DNA from: an uncultured Chthoniobacter sp.
GTDB lineage: Bacteria; Verrucomicrobiota; Verrucomicrobiia; Chthoniobacterales; Chthoniobacteraceae
Direction of reading: 5' to 3'
NCBI GenBank assembly: GCA_903874975.1
Contig: CAIQUL010000323.1
Coordinates: 1 to 64,000 of the forward strand
DNA: 64,000 nt
The position numbers and the translations under genes were made by a program. Positions 22,053 through 31,830 of this stretch are shown here, one piece after another. Numbering within the stretch: the first letter of the stretch is position 1; each line of letters opens with the position of its first letter. A model generated the notes under the pieces. That model had not been told where the DNA came from and ran no database searches. It saw only the letters and a list, made by a program, of their open reading frames with translations.

Positions 22053-23567
22053 GTGCCCGACTTCACCGGAAAACGCATCCTCATCTTCATCGTCGCCTAC
22101 AACGCCGAGAAGACGATCAACAGCGTGCTCGACCGCATTCCGCCCGAACTGCGGACGCGCAACGTCGAGGTGCTCATCATCGACGACTCGTCGAAGGACG
22201 CGACCTTTCAGACCGGGCTGAAGCGCGAGGATGCGACGAGCGATTTCAAGGTCACGATCCTTCGCAATCCCGAGAACCAGGGCTACGGAGGCAACCAAAA
22301 ACTCGGCTACCGCTACGCGATTGATCACGGCTTCGATGTCGTCGCGCTGCTCCACGGCGACGGCCAGTACGCGCCGGAAAAACTCCCCGCGCTGCTGGCA
22401 CCTTTTTTTCAGGACGACGCCGACGCCGTCTTCGGCTCGCGGATGATCCACAAACAGGACGCGCTGCAAGGCGGGATGCCGCTCTACAAATGGGTCGGCA
22501 ACCAGGTGCTCACAAAGTTTCAAAATGCGCTCCTCGGCACGCAGCTCAGCGAATTCCACAGCGGATACCGGCTCTACGCGACGAAAGCGCTGAAGCGCAT
22601 CCCGTTCGAGCGCAACTCGAACGATTTCCATTTCGACACGGACATCATCGTGCAACTCCACTTCGCGGGCATCAACATCCGCGAGATTCCGATCCCCACT
22701 TTTTACGGCGACGAAATCTGCCATGTGAACGGGCTGAAATACGCGTGGGACATTTTCAAGACGATGCTCCGCGCGAAGTTTCACGAGATGAACCTGCTCT
22801 TCGATCGCAAGTTCGATGTCGGGCAGGTCGAGCTGACCTACGACCTCAAGATGGGCTTCGCGTCTTCGCACACCTACGCCATCGCAGCGACGCAGCCCGG
22901 CGCGCGCGTCCTCGACATCGGCTGCGGGCAGGGCTACGTGGCCGAGCATCTGGCGGAAAAGGCCGCCCATGTCACCGGTGTGGATCAGTACATCCGGGGA
23001 AAATCGGACAACCCGAAGATCGAATTCAAGCACTGGGACATGGACGGCCAGGAGTTCCCGATCAACGTCTCGGACTACGATCAGGTCTTCATGCTCGACG
23101 TCATCGAACACCTCAAGGACCCCGAGGTTTTCATGGAAAAGCTGCGCAGCGCCGCGGCCAACAAGCGCCCCGAGATCGTGCTCACCACGGCGAATATCGG
23201 CTTCGCCGTGACGCGCCTCATGCTCCTGCTCGGCTACTTCAACTACGGCCGCAAAGGCATCCTCGACCGCACCCACACGCGGCTCTTCACGTTCAACTCG
23301 ATGCGCGAGCTGTTCGCCCAGACCGGCTACAAAGTGCTCGAAGTCCGCGGCATCCCCGCGCCCTTCCCGAAGGCCGTGGGCAACAACGCGCTCGGCCGCC
23401 TGCTCGTTTCGATCAACCGGCTCCTCATCGGCCTCAGTAAAGGACTTTTCAGCTACCAGATTTTCATCCGCGCCCGCGCCCTGCCCACGGTTCCGACTCT
23501 GCTCACGCAGACCATCGAGCGCAGCGCGGAGCTGCGGAAAGCGCTGGCCGGAAACACACCGGGGTAG
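22053..23567 (+). CDS. Fusion: family 2 glycosyltransferase + class I SAM methyltransferase
   Basis: N-term ILIFIVAYNAEKTINSVLDRIP..VLIIDDSSKDAT..NQGYGGNQKLGYRYAI; C-term ARVLDIGCGQGYVAEHLAEKAAHVTGVD. Confidence 0.88.
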   Translation: MPDFTGKRILIFIVAYNAEKTINSVLDRIPPELRTRNVEVLIIDDSSKDATFQTGLKREDATSDFKVTILRNPENQGYGGNQKLGYRYAIDHGFDVVALLHGDGQYAPEKLPALLAPFFQDDADAVFGSRMIHKQDALQGGMPLYKWVGNQVLTKFQNALLGTQLSEFHSGYRLYATKALKRIPFERNSNDFHFDTDIIVQLHFAGINIREIPIPTFYGDEICHVNGLKYAWDIFKTMLRAKFHEMNLLFDRKFDVGQVELTYDLKMGFASSHTYAIAATQPGARVLDIGCGQGYVAEHLAEKAAHVTGVDQYIRGKSDNPKIEFKHWDMDGQEFPINVSDYDQVFMLDVIEHLKDPEVFMEKLRSAAANKRPEIVLTTANIGFAVTRLMLLLGYFNYGRKGILDRTHTRLFTFNSMRELFAQTGYKVLEVRGIPAPFPKAVGNNALGRLLVSINRLLIGLSKGLFSYQIFIRARALPTVPTLLTQTIERSAELRKALAGNTPG

Positions 23568-23598
23568 GGCCGGCAAGCGCGGAGCGCGAAAAAACTGC

Positions 23599-23648
23599 CG
23601 TCCTCCTGAGCGGAGCGGAGGCTTTGCGCAGCGCAGTCGAAGGACCTT
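23599..23648. repeat. Dispersed [21 protein letters not shown]...GCGCAGTCGAAGGACCT repeat, single copy
   Basis: Near identical to rc of 26903-26952. Confidence 0.85.
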
Positions 23649-23715
23649 TCACTCCCGGCGGGAGCGAAGGCGGTGGTTGGCGGTGAAATGCCGAAGGCCG
23701 GCTTCACCGCCCGAT

Positions 23716-24960
23716 TTACGCACGGTCTTCGGGCTCGGGTTGGCCGCGGTAGCTGAAGGCGAAAAGCGCGAAGACCGCCACCATCACCAGCGTGAGTCCG
23801 AGCCAGAAGCGCGGCCACGCCGTCACGCCCGCCACGGTGTTCGCGCTCTTCCACCAGCCATTGCCGAGGAAACCCGCGAGGCTGCCGAACCCGCCGAGCA
23901 TCACGCCGAGCAACGCCTGCGCGCGCGCCCGCAGGCGGGCCGGCACGCGCTGTTCCAGATAGATCTGCGCGGTGATGAAATAGAGCGTGAAGGCGAACCC
24001 GTGCAGCGCGACGCCGACGAGCAGCCATGTCCGGTCATTCAGCGCGCAGAGCGCGTAACGCAAAATGCCAAACCCGATCCCGGCGAGGAATACCCACTTC
24101 AACCGCACTCGCGCCGACAACGCGCCCAGCCCGAACATCGCCACCAGCTCCGTGATCTGGCCGAGCGACATCGCCGCTGCCGCGTGCCCCACGCCGAGGT
24201 CGCGCAGTTGCATCGGTGCATACGGGTAAAACGCCGCCATCGGGATGGTGAAAAGCGCCGCCGTGAGGAAGACCACGCGGTGATCGCGATGCGCGAAAAG
24301 TTCCAGCGCCTCCAGGCCGAAAACATCGCGCCAAGTCCGGCGCAGCTTTTTCTCCAGAGGCGGTACCTCCGGCAGCAGCAGCGTGGACGCCGCGCTCACC
24401 AGCCACGTCGCCGCCGCGGCGTAACCGCACCGCACCGACGTATCCGCCACCAGCACCCAGCTCACCAGCCCGCCCGCCGCCATCCACCCGAGCGAACCCC
24501 ACGCCCGCACCGGCCCGAATTCCCGCGCCGGGTCGCGCAGCCGCGCCATGACGATCGCCGTCGTCAGCCCGAAGATCGGCGCCGCGCTCACCGAATGCAC
24601 CTGCAGCGCCGCCAGCACCCAACGCGCCGGCCAGTGCTGCCCGATGCCGTAAAACGTCAGCGCCAGAAATCCCGCCGTCAGCACCGCCAGCCAGCGCACC
24701 AGCCGCGTCGGCGAGATGCGTTGATCCGCCAGCGCGCCAAAGATCATCGGCGAGACGAACGCCGACACCCCGCTGCACGCGTAGGCCAGCGGCACGACCG
24801 CCTCGTAGCCGTGCGCCTTGAGCACATTGCCCAGCGGCACATTCCACATCCCGATCGCCGCCGCGTTCAGGAAAAATAGCGCCGCCAACTCGGCGTGCTC
24901 AAAACGTCGCCGTTGGATTTGCACGCGCGGAGCAAAGCCGTACCGGCAAGTCAAACGCAA
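23716..24960 (-). CDS. MFS transporter (nucleoside/phenylpropionate-permease-like)
   Basis: ~12 hydrophobic segments, FFLNAAAIGMWNVPLGNVLKAHG...ISPTRLVRWLAVLTAG. Confidence 0.82.
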   Translation of the reverse strand: MRLTCRYGFAPRVQIQRRRFEHAELAALFFLNAAAIGMWNVPLGNVLKAHGYEAVVPLAYACSGVSAFVSPMIFGALADQRISPTRLVRWLAVLTAGFLALTFYGIGQHWPARWVLAALQVHSVSAAPIFGLTTAIVMARLRDPAREFGPVRAWGSLGWMAAGGLVSWVLVADTSVRCGYAAAATWLVSAASTLLLPEVPPLEKKLRRTWRDVFGLEALELFAHRDHRVVFLTAALFTIPMAAFYPYAPMQLRDLGVGHAAAAMSLGQITELVAMFGLGALSARVRLKWVFLAGIGFGILRYALCALNDRTWLLVGVALHGFAFTLYFITAQIYLEQRVPARLRARAQALLGVMLGGFGSLAGFLGNGWWKSANTVAGVTAWPRFWLGLTLVMVAVFALFAFSYRGQPEPEDRA

Positions 24961-25036
24961 GCGACTCGCGGCTCAGACGGAGCGGTCCGGGTCGAGTCGA
25001 AGACGCGGCCGCACCGCCGGCTCGGAACTTCACTGC

Positions 25037-25426
25037 TCACACCCATAAGCGGGAGACGCCGTAATCGTCCCACGCCTCGTCGGGGGTCACCGCGTGGAGA
25101 CCGAGACGCATCGCCTGGACGATGAGCAACCGGTCGAAAGGGTCGCCATGATGCCGCGGTAGCATCTCGACGCGTCCGATGTCCTCCCACGTCACCGGCA
25201 GCACCTCGATGCCATTGGACATCAGCGCGAGCCGCAGACCGGGCTCCACACGGTAGCCGATGGAGAGTTTGCCGATGGCCGCTTTGATCGCGATTTCCCA
25301 AGCTGAAGCGATGCTCACGAAGCACTGGTGATCCGCGCTCTGGATGGTCGCTTTGATCGAGGCCGGCAGACGCTTCGAGTCCTCCAGAAAAAGGAGGACC
25401 GCACTTGTATCCAACAGCAAATCCAT
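25037..25426 (-). CDS. vapC: PIN-domain ribonuclease toxin (VapC family)
   Basis: LLLDTSAVLLFLED, VSIASAWEIAIKAAIGKLSI, PRHHGDPFDRLLIVQAMRLGLHAVTPDEAWDDYGV. Confidence 0.92.
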   Translation of the reverse strand: MDLLLDTSAVLLFLEDSKRLPASIKATIQSADHQCFVSIASAWEIAIKAAIGKLSIGYRVEPGLRLALMSNGIEVLPVTWEDIGRVEMLPRHHGDPFDRLLIVQAMRLGLHAVTPDEAWDDYGVSRLWV

Positions 25427-25734
25427 CAGCGTTTGCGCTTCACGGATTTCTTGGGAAGCGCTTCCGCGACGCGGGCAGTTTCTTCCTGCGCTGTCTCCAT
25501 GTACTCCGCGAATTCGGGCAGCGGCGCGTCAAAATCTTCCGCCATGTAGAAGTTGGGCGACTTCAGCGAACCCGCGCGTGGGCGGGGACGCTCGGCGGCG
25601 AGGCCACGCAGCTCCGCGACCGCTTTCCCATGGCGGGTGATCGTGATCACGGCCCCGCCTTCCACCTCGCGAAGCAGCGTCGAGAGCTGCGTCTTGGCTT
25701 CATAAAGTGAGACCGAGTTCTTCACACCCTCCAT
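25426..25734 (-). CDS. Phd/YefM-type antitoxin
   Basis: NSVSLYEAKTQLSTLLREVEGGAVITITRHGKAVAEL; stop/start overlap with vapC. Confidence 0.9.
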   Translation of the reverse strand: MEGVKNSVSLYEAKTQLSTLLREVEGGAVITITRHGKAVAELRGLAAERPRPRAGSLKSPNFYMAEDFDAPLPEFAEYMETAQEETARVAEALPKKSVKRKR

Positions 25735-25763
25735 TTTGACCAGTTTGACCAAAACGGCAAACG

Positions 25764-26675
25764 CTATTTTTTCTTCGGGATTTTCGGACGGGCGGCGATG
25801 CCGTCGTGAATGATCTTGAGCACAGCTTTGCGCTCCGCGCCGGCGAGCGGGAGCCGCGGGGCGCGCGTCCATTCGGCGCCGAGGCCGCACTCCTGCACGG
25901 CGAGCTTGATGTACTGCACGAATTTCACATGCACATCGAGGTGCAGCAGCGGCGTGAACCAGCGGTAGATGGCGCGCGCCTTTTCCCACTCGCCGCGCTG
26001 CATCAGCTCCCAGAGGTACTGGTTCTCGGCGGGGAAGGCGATGCCGGTCCCGGCAACCCAGCCGTCGATGCCGAGGATGGCGCTTTCGAGCGCGAGGTTA
26101 TCCACGCCGGTGAAGATGGCGTAGCGGCCGCCGACGGCGTTGTGCAGGTCGGTGATGCGGCGCGTGTCGCCACTGGATTCCTTGAGCGCGACGAAATTCT
26201 TCACGTCGGCGAGCTGCGCGAACATCTCCGCGGTGATGTCGTTCCCGTAGCTGATCGGGTTGTTGTAAATCATGATCGGCAGGCCGGTGGCGCGCGCCAC
26301 CGAGCGGAAATGCGCCATCGTCTCGCGCGGGTCGGGCGTCTTGTAAATCATCGCGGGCATGAGCATGAAGCCGTCGAGCCCGAGGCGCTCGCCGTCGCGC
26401 ACGTAGCGGATGGCGGCGGCGGTGCTGGTCTCGGCCACGCCGCTGAGCACGGGCACGCGGCCCTTGATCACGCGCACGGCGAGTTCGATGACGAGGCGTT
26501 TTTCCTCCGGGTCGAGCTGCTGGTTCTCGCCCAGCGAGCCGAGCATGACCATGCCGGTCACGCCGGAACGGAGGAGGGCTTCGATGTGGCGGGCGGTCCC
26601 GTCGAGATCGAGGGAGCCGTCGCGGTTGAGTTGGGTGGTGATGGCGGGGAAGACTCCGCTCCAGTGAGGTTTCAT
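25764..26675 (-). CDS. Dihydrodipicolinate synthase/N-acetylneuraminate lyase family protein
   Basis: SGVFPAITTQLNRDGSLDLDGTARHIEALLRSGVTGMVMLGSLGE; GLPIMIYNNPISYGNDI; NFVALKESSGD. Confidence 0.92.
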   Translation of the reverse strand: MKPHWSGVFPAITTQLNRDGSLDLDGTARHIEALLRSGVTGMVMLGSLGENQQLDPEEKRLVIELAVRVIKGRVPVLSGVAETSTAAAIRYVRDGERLGLDGFMLMPAMIYKTPDPRETMAHFRSVARATGLPIMIYNNPISYGNDITAEMFAQLADVKNFVALKESSGDTRRITDLHNAVGGRYAIFTGVDNLALESAILGIDGWVAGTGIAFPAENQYLWELMQRGEWEKARAIYRWFTPLLHLDVHVKFVQYIKLAVQECGLGAEWTRAPRLPLAGAERKAVLKIIHDGIAARPKIPKKK

Positions 26676-26751
26676 AAGGGCGGAAGGGATAGTGGGCGGC
26701 GGGGAATTTGTCGCGTGGGAATTTTGCGAAAGGCCGCGCCAGTGGAGAAAA

Positions 26752-26952
26752 CCGTCATCCTGAGCGGAGTTCCCGGCGGGCGAAGGAGGGCGGGAACGGA
26801 GTCGAAGGACCTCTGACTTTTCGTGGCCGGAGGCGGGGGAGGGAAATGCGGAATGACGAGCGGTTGGTCGCTTGAGGGCGCGTTCATGGGCGGAAATAGT
26901 TGGAGGTCCTTCGACTGCGCTGCGCAAAGCCTCCGCTCCGCTCAGGATGACC
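26752..26952. repeat. Inverted pair of the CATCCTGAG...GTCGAAGGACCT repeat
   Basis: Left arm cgtcatcctgagcggag..gtcgaaggacct; right arm aggtccttcgactgcgctgcgc..ctcaggatgacc. Confidence 0.85.
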
Positions 26953-26996
26953 GAGATTTTTCCACCCGCCTCGCCGCCCCTGCTGGACGCGAAGCG

Positions 26997-28253
26997 CTAA
27001 AAAATCACCGGCCGTTTTGGCCGTCCTGCGGAGTCCGGGGTGACGAGGCGCAGGATGACAAAGACCAGCACCGCGCCGAGCGGCACGGTGGCGGGCAGCC
27101 AGACCAGCCAGCGACTGAATACGGCCATCGCGAGCATCACGTAGATGACCAGAGCCAGGAAGCCGACGATCACTGCGAGCCACTTTTTCTGCCGCGGGAC
27201 GCGGAAGCTCACCAGCATGAGCAGGGCGACCACGACGCCCTCGGCCCAGAGCGGGGCGCGCCGGATGAAGGACTCGTTCTGGATGGTGGCGATGGCAGCG
27301 GCGAAAAGCTCCCCACGCGAACCGGTGCGCCGCGCGGCGAGGGGCACGGTGCGCGCGTCGGCGTCGGTGCGCGCGAGAAGCACGATACCGCCTTTCATTT
27401 GGTCGAGCGGCACTTGCATCCGGGTGCCGGCGGCGGCTTGCTCGCTGGCGAGAATCAGCTCGTCGAAGGTGCACTCGTGGCGCGGCGCGCCAAAGTCCAC
27501 GCGCATCCGGCCAGTGACGTTGATCGGCACGCGCCGGTTTTTCCCAAGTTGGATGTGCGAGCCGAGTTCCACCGCGATCTCGTCGGGCGTGAGCTTCAGC
27601 CAGAGCATCACGGCCTGGAGGGCAAAGGCCGGCACCACCTGGCCGCGGTAGCGCAAGACCAGAGGCACGGAATTGGCGCGCTCATAGACCGGCGGGAGAT
27701 TCACGAAGCCGACGGTCGAGGACAGGCGGAAGTTTTCCGTGGCCTGCCGCTCGATCACCGTGAATTCCGGGATGCGGTCCACGGCTCCCCGCACCTGGCG
27801 CAGCGCCGGCACCTCCTGGAGCGCGGGGATGACGCTCTGGTCCTCGGGAAAGCCCAGTTCGGAGCCGAGTAGGTTTTTGGGCGCGCTCAGGATCAGGTCA
27901 CGCAGGATACTCTCGTACTGCGGCAACCGGCGCAGTTGCTCGTCGGAAAGGCCCAAGCGGTTCCAGTCCAGCACTTCATTAAGCGCGCAGACCTCGGGAT
28001 TGAAGGGGAGGACGGCCTGGTAAAACTTGGCAAATTCCAACGGCGTCCACGGCCAGGGCTGCGTGGCAAGGCTGGTGTCATCAATCGCCACGAGGGTGAC
28101 CGGCGCGGGCTGCGCGGCGCGCGGGCTGTGCATCGCGAGGAAGTCGGCGAAGGCATTGTCCCACGCCGCGAGCGGCTCCTGCCGCGACTCGTACATCAGG
28201 GCGAGACCAGCGAGGAGCACGAGGAACATGAACTGCGCTCCGGTGCGAAACAT
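26997..28253 (-). CDS. CHASE2-domain membrane protein
   Basis: RQEPLAAWDNAFADFLAMHSPRAAQPAPVTLVAIDDTSLATQPWPWTPLEFAKFYQAVLPFNPEVCALNEVL; C-terminal TM segments. Confidence 0.8.
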   Translation of the reverse strand: MFRTGAQFMFLVLLAGLALMYESRQEPLAAWDNAFADFLAMHSPRAAQPAPVTLVAIDDTSLATQPWPWTPLEFAKFYQAVLPFNPEVCALNEVLDWNRLGLSDEQLRRLPQYESILRDLILSAPKNLLGSELGFPEDQSVIPALQEVPALRQVRGAVDRIPEFTVIERQATENFRLSSTVGFVNLPPVYERANSVPLVLRYRGQVVPAFALQAVMLWLKLTPDEIAVELGSHIQLGKNRRVPINVTGRMRVDFGAPRHECTFDELILASEQAAAGTRMQVPLDQMKGGIVLLARTDADARTVPLAARRTGSRGELFAAAIATIQNESFIRRAPLWAEGVVVALLMLVSFRVPRQKKWLAVIVGFLALVIYVMLAMAVFSRWLVWLPATVPLGAVLVFVILRLVTPDSAGRPKRPVIF

Positions 28254-28332
28254 GGCGCGCAATGAGCGGGATTTCCGGGGCGACTCCAAGCACAAAAAGC
28301 CCGGAGATTTCACCATTCCGCGGCACAAAAAA

Positions 28333-28430
28333 GCCGCCAGAGAGCTACGACAAAGCAAGTCGGACGACCGTTGCTGCCTTCCGGCCCTGGCGGGGTTGGT
28401 CTGCCTGCTATCCGTAGTCCCTGACGGGAC
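28333..28430 (-). ncRNA. ffs: Bacterial small signal recognition particle RNA (4.5S)
   Basis: Minus strand has GCCAGGGCCGGAAGGCAGCAACGG apical core; flanks GTCAGGGACTACG / CGTAGCTCTCTGGC pair; T-run follows. Confidence 0.88.
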
Positions 28431-28604
28431 CGGGACTATGCGGAGCCTCGCGCCGGAAACAAACGAATTTTCGGAAAACTCGGGGAAAGCGCTTGCGCTG
28501 CCAAAAAATCACAGCTTTAAGGAGCGCCGTTGATTTCGTGGCGCTCACGTTGCGTCGCGAACTTCCCCCGCCCTCAACTTTAACCCCGCCCAAACCAGTA
28601 TATT

Positions 28605-29468
28605 ATGGCCAAAATTCTTCTCGGCATCGCACTTGCTGCCTTGCTCGCCACCGCCACGCTCGCCTTTCTCGCGAAAGGGAACGCGGAAAAGCTGCAGTCG
28701 GTCCTGGCCACGACGAAGCAAGATCTCGCCACCACGAAAAACACACTGGCGCGGACCAAGGACGAACTGAAAACCCGGACAGAAGAACTCGCGGCCGCAA
28801 ATGTGAAGATCGAGGAGAAGGACAAGGAGATCGCCAACCTCAAAGGGCAGATGGATGCTTTGAACACGAAGATCGCGGAGGCGGCGACGGCCATGGAGGC
28901 GAAGACGGTGGCCATGGACACGCTGCAAAAGGAATTTGATGCCTACAAATTGCTCAAGGAGAAGGGCACATTGCCCGGTCAACCAGAAGGGGAGTCGCCC
29001 ATCGTCACCGCGCTCAAGGGCGACCTCACCAGAGCCCAAGCCGAGGTCGCGGAGTCCAAGGCGCTGGTCGATACACTCAACGCGAATAAGAAGGCCCTCG
29101 AAGACAAGATGCTCGTCCTCGAGCAATACAAGAAGCGGAAGGAGACGGAGCAAATGCGGATCGGCGTCAGCGGGCGCGTTCTCGCGATCAATGGGGGTTG
29201 GAATTTTGCGGTGATCAGTATCGGCGACAAACAAGGAGCCGCGATGAACAACACGATGCTCGTGGTGCGCGACGGCACCCCGATCGGGAAGGTCCGCATC
29301 ACGACCGTCGAGGCGAACACTTCCATCGCCGACATCCTGCCGGGAAGCCTGGCCCGAGGCGTGACCATCCAGCCGGGCGACAAAGTGATTTACGAAGGCC
29401 GCACCCCGGCCACCGGCATGGCACCCGCCGGACCGCGCGCCATCGCGCCCGGTCTGCTGGAGCGCTAG
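28605..29468 (+). CDS. Coiled-coil protein with N-terminal membrane anchor
   Basis: MAKILLGIALAALLATATLAFL then long heptad-rich helix; C-terminal beta domain VSGRVLAINGGWNFAVISIGDKQGAAMNNTMLVVRDG. Confidence 0.75.
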   Translation: MAKILLGIALAALLATATLAFLAKGNAEKLQSVLATTKQDLATTKNTLARTKDELKTRTEELAAANVKIEEKDKEIANLKGQMDALNTKIAEAATAMEAKTVAMDTLQKEFDAYKLLKEKGTLPGQPEGESPIVTALKGDLTRAQAEVAESKALVDTLNANKKALEDKMLVLEQYKKRKETEQMRIGVSGRVLAINGGWNFAVISIGDKQGAAMNNTMLVVRDGTPIGKVRITTVEANTSIADILPGSLARGVTIQPGDKVIYEGRTPATGMAPAGPRAIAPGLLER

Positions 29469-29486
29469 CGGTCACCTTCTTCGGAG

Positions 29487-29657
29487 ATGTCGCGCATCAT
29501 TCTTTTGCTCGCCCTCGGAGGCCTGTCGGTCTTTCTCACCGCCTGCGCCGGGCCCCAGCCGCAGAATCCCGACCGCGTGAGCACCATTCCGTGGAATCGG
29601 CCGGAGAAGTGGGAAGGTCAGGGCGCGCTCGGCGGCTTCTCCCCGAACAGCCAGTAG
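29487..29657 (+). CDS. Small lipoprotein (56 aa)
   Basis: MSRIILLLALGGLSVFLTACAGPQPQNPDRVSTIPWNRPEKWEGQGALGGFSPNSQ*; lipobox LTAC. Confidence 0.75.
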   Translation: MSRIILLLALGGLSVFLTACAGPQPQNPDRVSTIPWNRPEKWEGQGALGGFSPNSQ

Positions 29658-29694
29658 CCGGAGCCGCGCCGCCGCAACTCCGCCGGCTCAGTCC

Positions 29695-30636
29695 ATGCCC
29701 GCGAAGCCGCGCATCCTCGTCATTCGCGGCGGGGCCATTGGCGATTTCATCCTCACGCTCCCGGCGATCCGGCTGCTGCGGGAAAACTTCCCCGCCGCGC
29801 ATCTGGAAATCCTCGGCTACCGCCACATCGTCGCGCTCGCGGAAGGCCGCGTCTATGCGGACGCCGCGCGCTCGATCGAATATGGCCCGATGGCCGGGTT
29901 CTTCGTCCCGCGCTCCGAGCTGGCTCCCGACCTCGCGGAATACTTCGCCAGTTTCCAGCAGGTCGTCAGCTATCTCTTCGATCCCGACGGTTTTTTCGCG
30001 GCCAACCTCCGTCGCGCGGGCGTAAAAAACCTGCTCCCCGCGTACGCGAAACTCGACGACTCCGCGCACGCCGCCCACCAGCTCGCCCGGCCCCTGCAAA
30101 GCCTCGCGCTTTACCTCGAAGACCACGCCGCCACCGTCCACCCCAGCCCCGAAGATCGTGCCTTTGCCGACGCGTTTCTCGGCTCGGACGACGCGCCGCT
30201 GATCGCGCTCCATCCCGGCAGCGGGAGTCCGCGCAAAAACTGGCCGCTCGAGAATTGGCGCGCCCTCGGTGGCTGGATGCTCGCCCGCCAGTCCCCGCCC
30301 CGCCTGCTGCTCGTCGGTGGCGAAGCCGACCACGCGCAACTCGAGGCTCTCGCCATCGCCTGGCGCGGCCAACCGGTGATCCTCGCGCGCGATCTCCCGC
30401 TGCCGCACCTCGCCGCGCTGCTCGCGCGTTGCCGGCTGTATCTCGGCCACGACACTGGCATCTCGCATCTCGCCGCCGCTGCCGGCGCCCCCAGCCTGCT
30501 CCTTTTCGGCCCCACCGACCCCGCCATCTGGGCCCCGGCCAACCCGCACGTCACCGTCCTCACCGCGCCCGGCGGCGACCTCGCGCTGCTCACGCCGGAG
30601 ATCGTGCAGGCTGGGATCACCGCGCTTTTGGCGTGA
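29695..30636 (+). CDS. Glycosyltransferase family 9 (heptosyltransferase-like)
   Basis: ILVIRGGAIGDFILTLPAIRLLRENFPAAHLEILGY; LIALHPGSGSPRKNWPLENW; GHDTGISHLAAAAGAPSLLLFGPTDP. Confidence 0.92.
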   Translation: MPAKPRILVIRGGAIGDFILTLPAIRLLRENFPAAHLEILGYRHIVALAEGRVYADAARSIEYGPMAGFFVPRSELAPDLAEYFASFQQVVSYLFDPDGFFAANLRRAGVKNLLPAYAKLDDSAHAAHQLARPLQSLALYLEDHAATVHPSPEDRAFADAFLGSDDAPLIALHPGSGSPRKNWPLENWRALGGWMLARQSPPRLLLVGGEADHAQLEALAIAWRGQPVILARDLPLPHLAALLARCRLYLGHDTGISHLAAAAGAPSLLLFGPTDPAIWAPANPHVTVLTAPGGDLALLTPEIVQAGITALLA

Positions 30637-30690
30637 AGGCGCCGCGGCGGCGCATTGACAGCCCGCCGCCAACTCCTACCCTGCCGCACC

Positions 30691-31806
30691 GTGTCCGCCA
30701 CATCTGCACTCAAACAAACGCCACTCCACGCCGAGCACGTCCGACTCGGGGCGAAAATGGTGGATTTCGGCGGGTGGTCGATGCCGGTGCAATACAGCGG
30801 GATCATCGCCGAGCACCACGCGGTGCGCGGCAATCTCGGGGTGTTCGACATCTCGCACATGGGCCAGTTTTTTGCCGAAGGTGCGGGCGCGGCGGCATGG
30901 CTGAACCGGCTGCTGACGAACAACCTCGACCGGCTCTCCGTGGGCGAGTGCCAATACACCTTTCTGCTCAACAACGACGGCGGCGTGATCGACGACCTGA
31001 TCGTCTATCGCATCGCCGACGCGCGCTACCTCCTGGTGGTCAATGCGTCGAAAATCGACGAGGACTTCGCCTGGATGCAGGCGCACCTCGATCCCGGCGT
31101 GCAGTTTGAAAACCACAGCGAACACTACGCCGGGTTCGCCGTGCAGGGGCCGAAGTCGGCGCAGCTTTTCGACGCTTTTTTCAGCGGTCAGTATTCGCGC
31201 CCCGCGCGCAATGAAATCCTCGCGATCGAGATCGACGGGGAGAACTACTACATCGCCCGCACCGGCTACACCGGCGAGGATGGCTTCGAGGTCTTCTGCC
31301 CGGCCGGGCGCGCGGTGAAATCGTGGAACGACATCCTCGGCAAAGGCGCGGCGTTTGCCATCAAGCCCTGCGGCCTCGGCGCGCGCGACACGCTCCGCCT
31401 GGAAATGTGCTACCCGCTGAACGGCTCGGACCTTGGAGCCGACACCACGCCGATCGAGGCCGGGCTCGGCATCTTTGTGGACCTGCAAAAGACCGACTTC
31501 ATCGGACGCCAGAAGCTCGCCGACCAAAAGGAGCAGGGCGTGAAGCGGCGGCTCGTCCCTTTCAAAATGACCGGCGCCAGCCCGCCGCCGCGCTCGCACT
31601 ATGCGGTCTTCAAAGGCGGCGAAAAGATCGCCGAGACCACCAGCGGCTCGCTTTCGCCCACGCTGAAGGCCGGCATCGGCATGGCCTACATCCCCACGGA
31701 ATTCGCGCGCATCAACGAGCAGATCGAGATCGAAATCCGCGGCCAGCGCTTCCCCGCGACCATCGAGAAAAAGCCGCTCCATCGTCCCAACACCGCAACC
31801 AACTAA
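30691..31806 (+). CDS. gcvT: Aminomethyltransferase (glycine cleavage T protein)
   Basis: KMVDFGGWSMPVQYSGIIAEHHAVRGNLGVFDISHMGQ; GYTGEDGFEVF; GTG start likely. Confidence 0.95.
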   Translation: MSATSALKQTPLHAEHVRLGAKMVDFGGWSMPVQYSGIIAEHHAVRGNLGVFDISHMGQFFAEGAGAAAWLNRLLTNNLDRLSVGECQYTFLLNNDGGVIDDLIVYRIADARYLLVVNASKIDEDFAWMQAHLDPGVQFENHSEHYAGFAVQGPKSAQLFDAFFSGQYSRPARNEILAIEIDGENYYIARTGYTGEDGFEVFCPAGRAVKSWNDILGKGAAFAIKPCGLGARDTLRLEMCYPLNGSDLGADTTPIEAGLGIFVDLQKTDFIGRQKLADQKEQGVKRRLVPFKMTGASPPPRSHYAVFKGGEKIAETTSGSLSPTLKAGIGMAYIPTEFARINEQIEIEIRGQRFPATIEKKPLHRPNTATN

Positions 31807-31830
31807 CCGCCTGCACTTTCGCACCCGCTC

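Noticed and set aside
28254-28358. N-terminal extension of the CHASE2 ORF
   Set aside because: Would run into the SRP RNA gene; the extension lacks signal or domain features.
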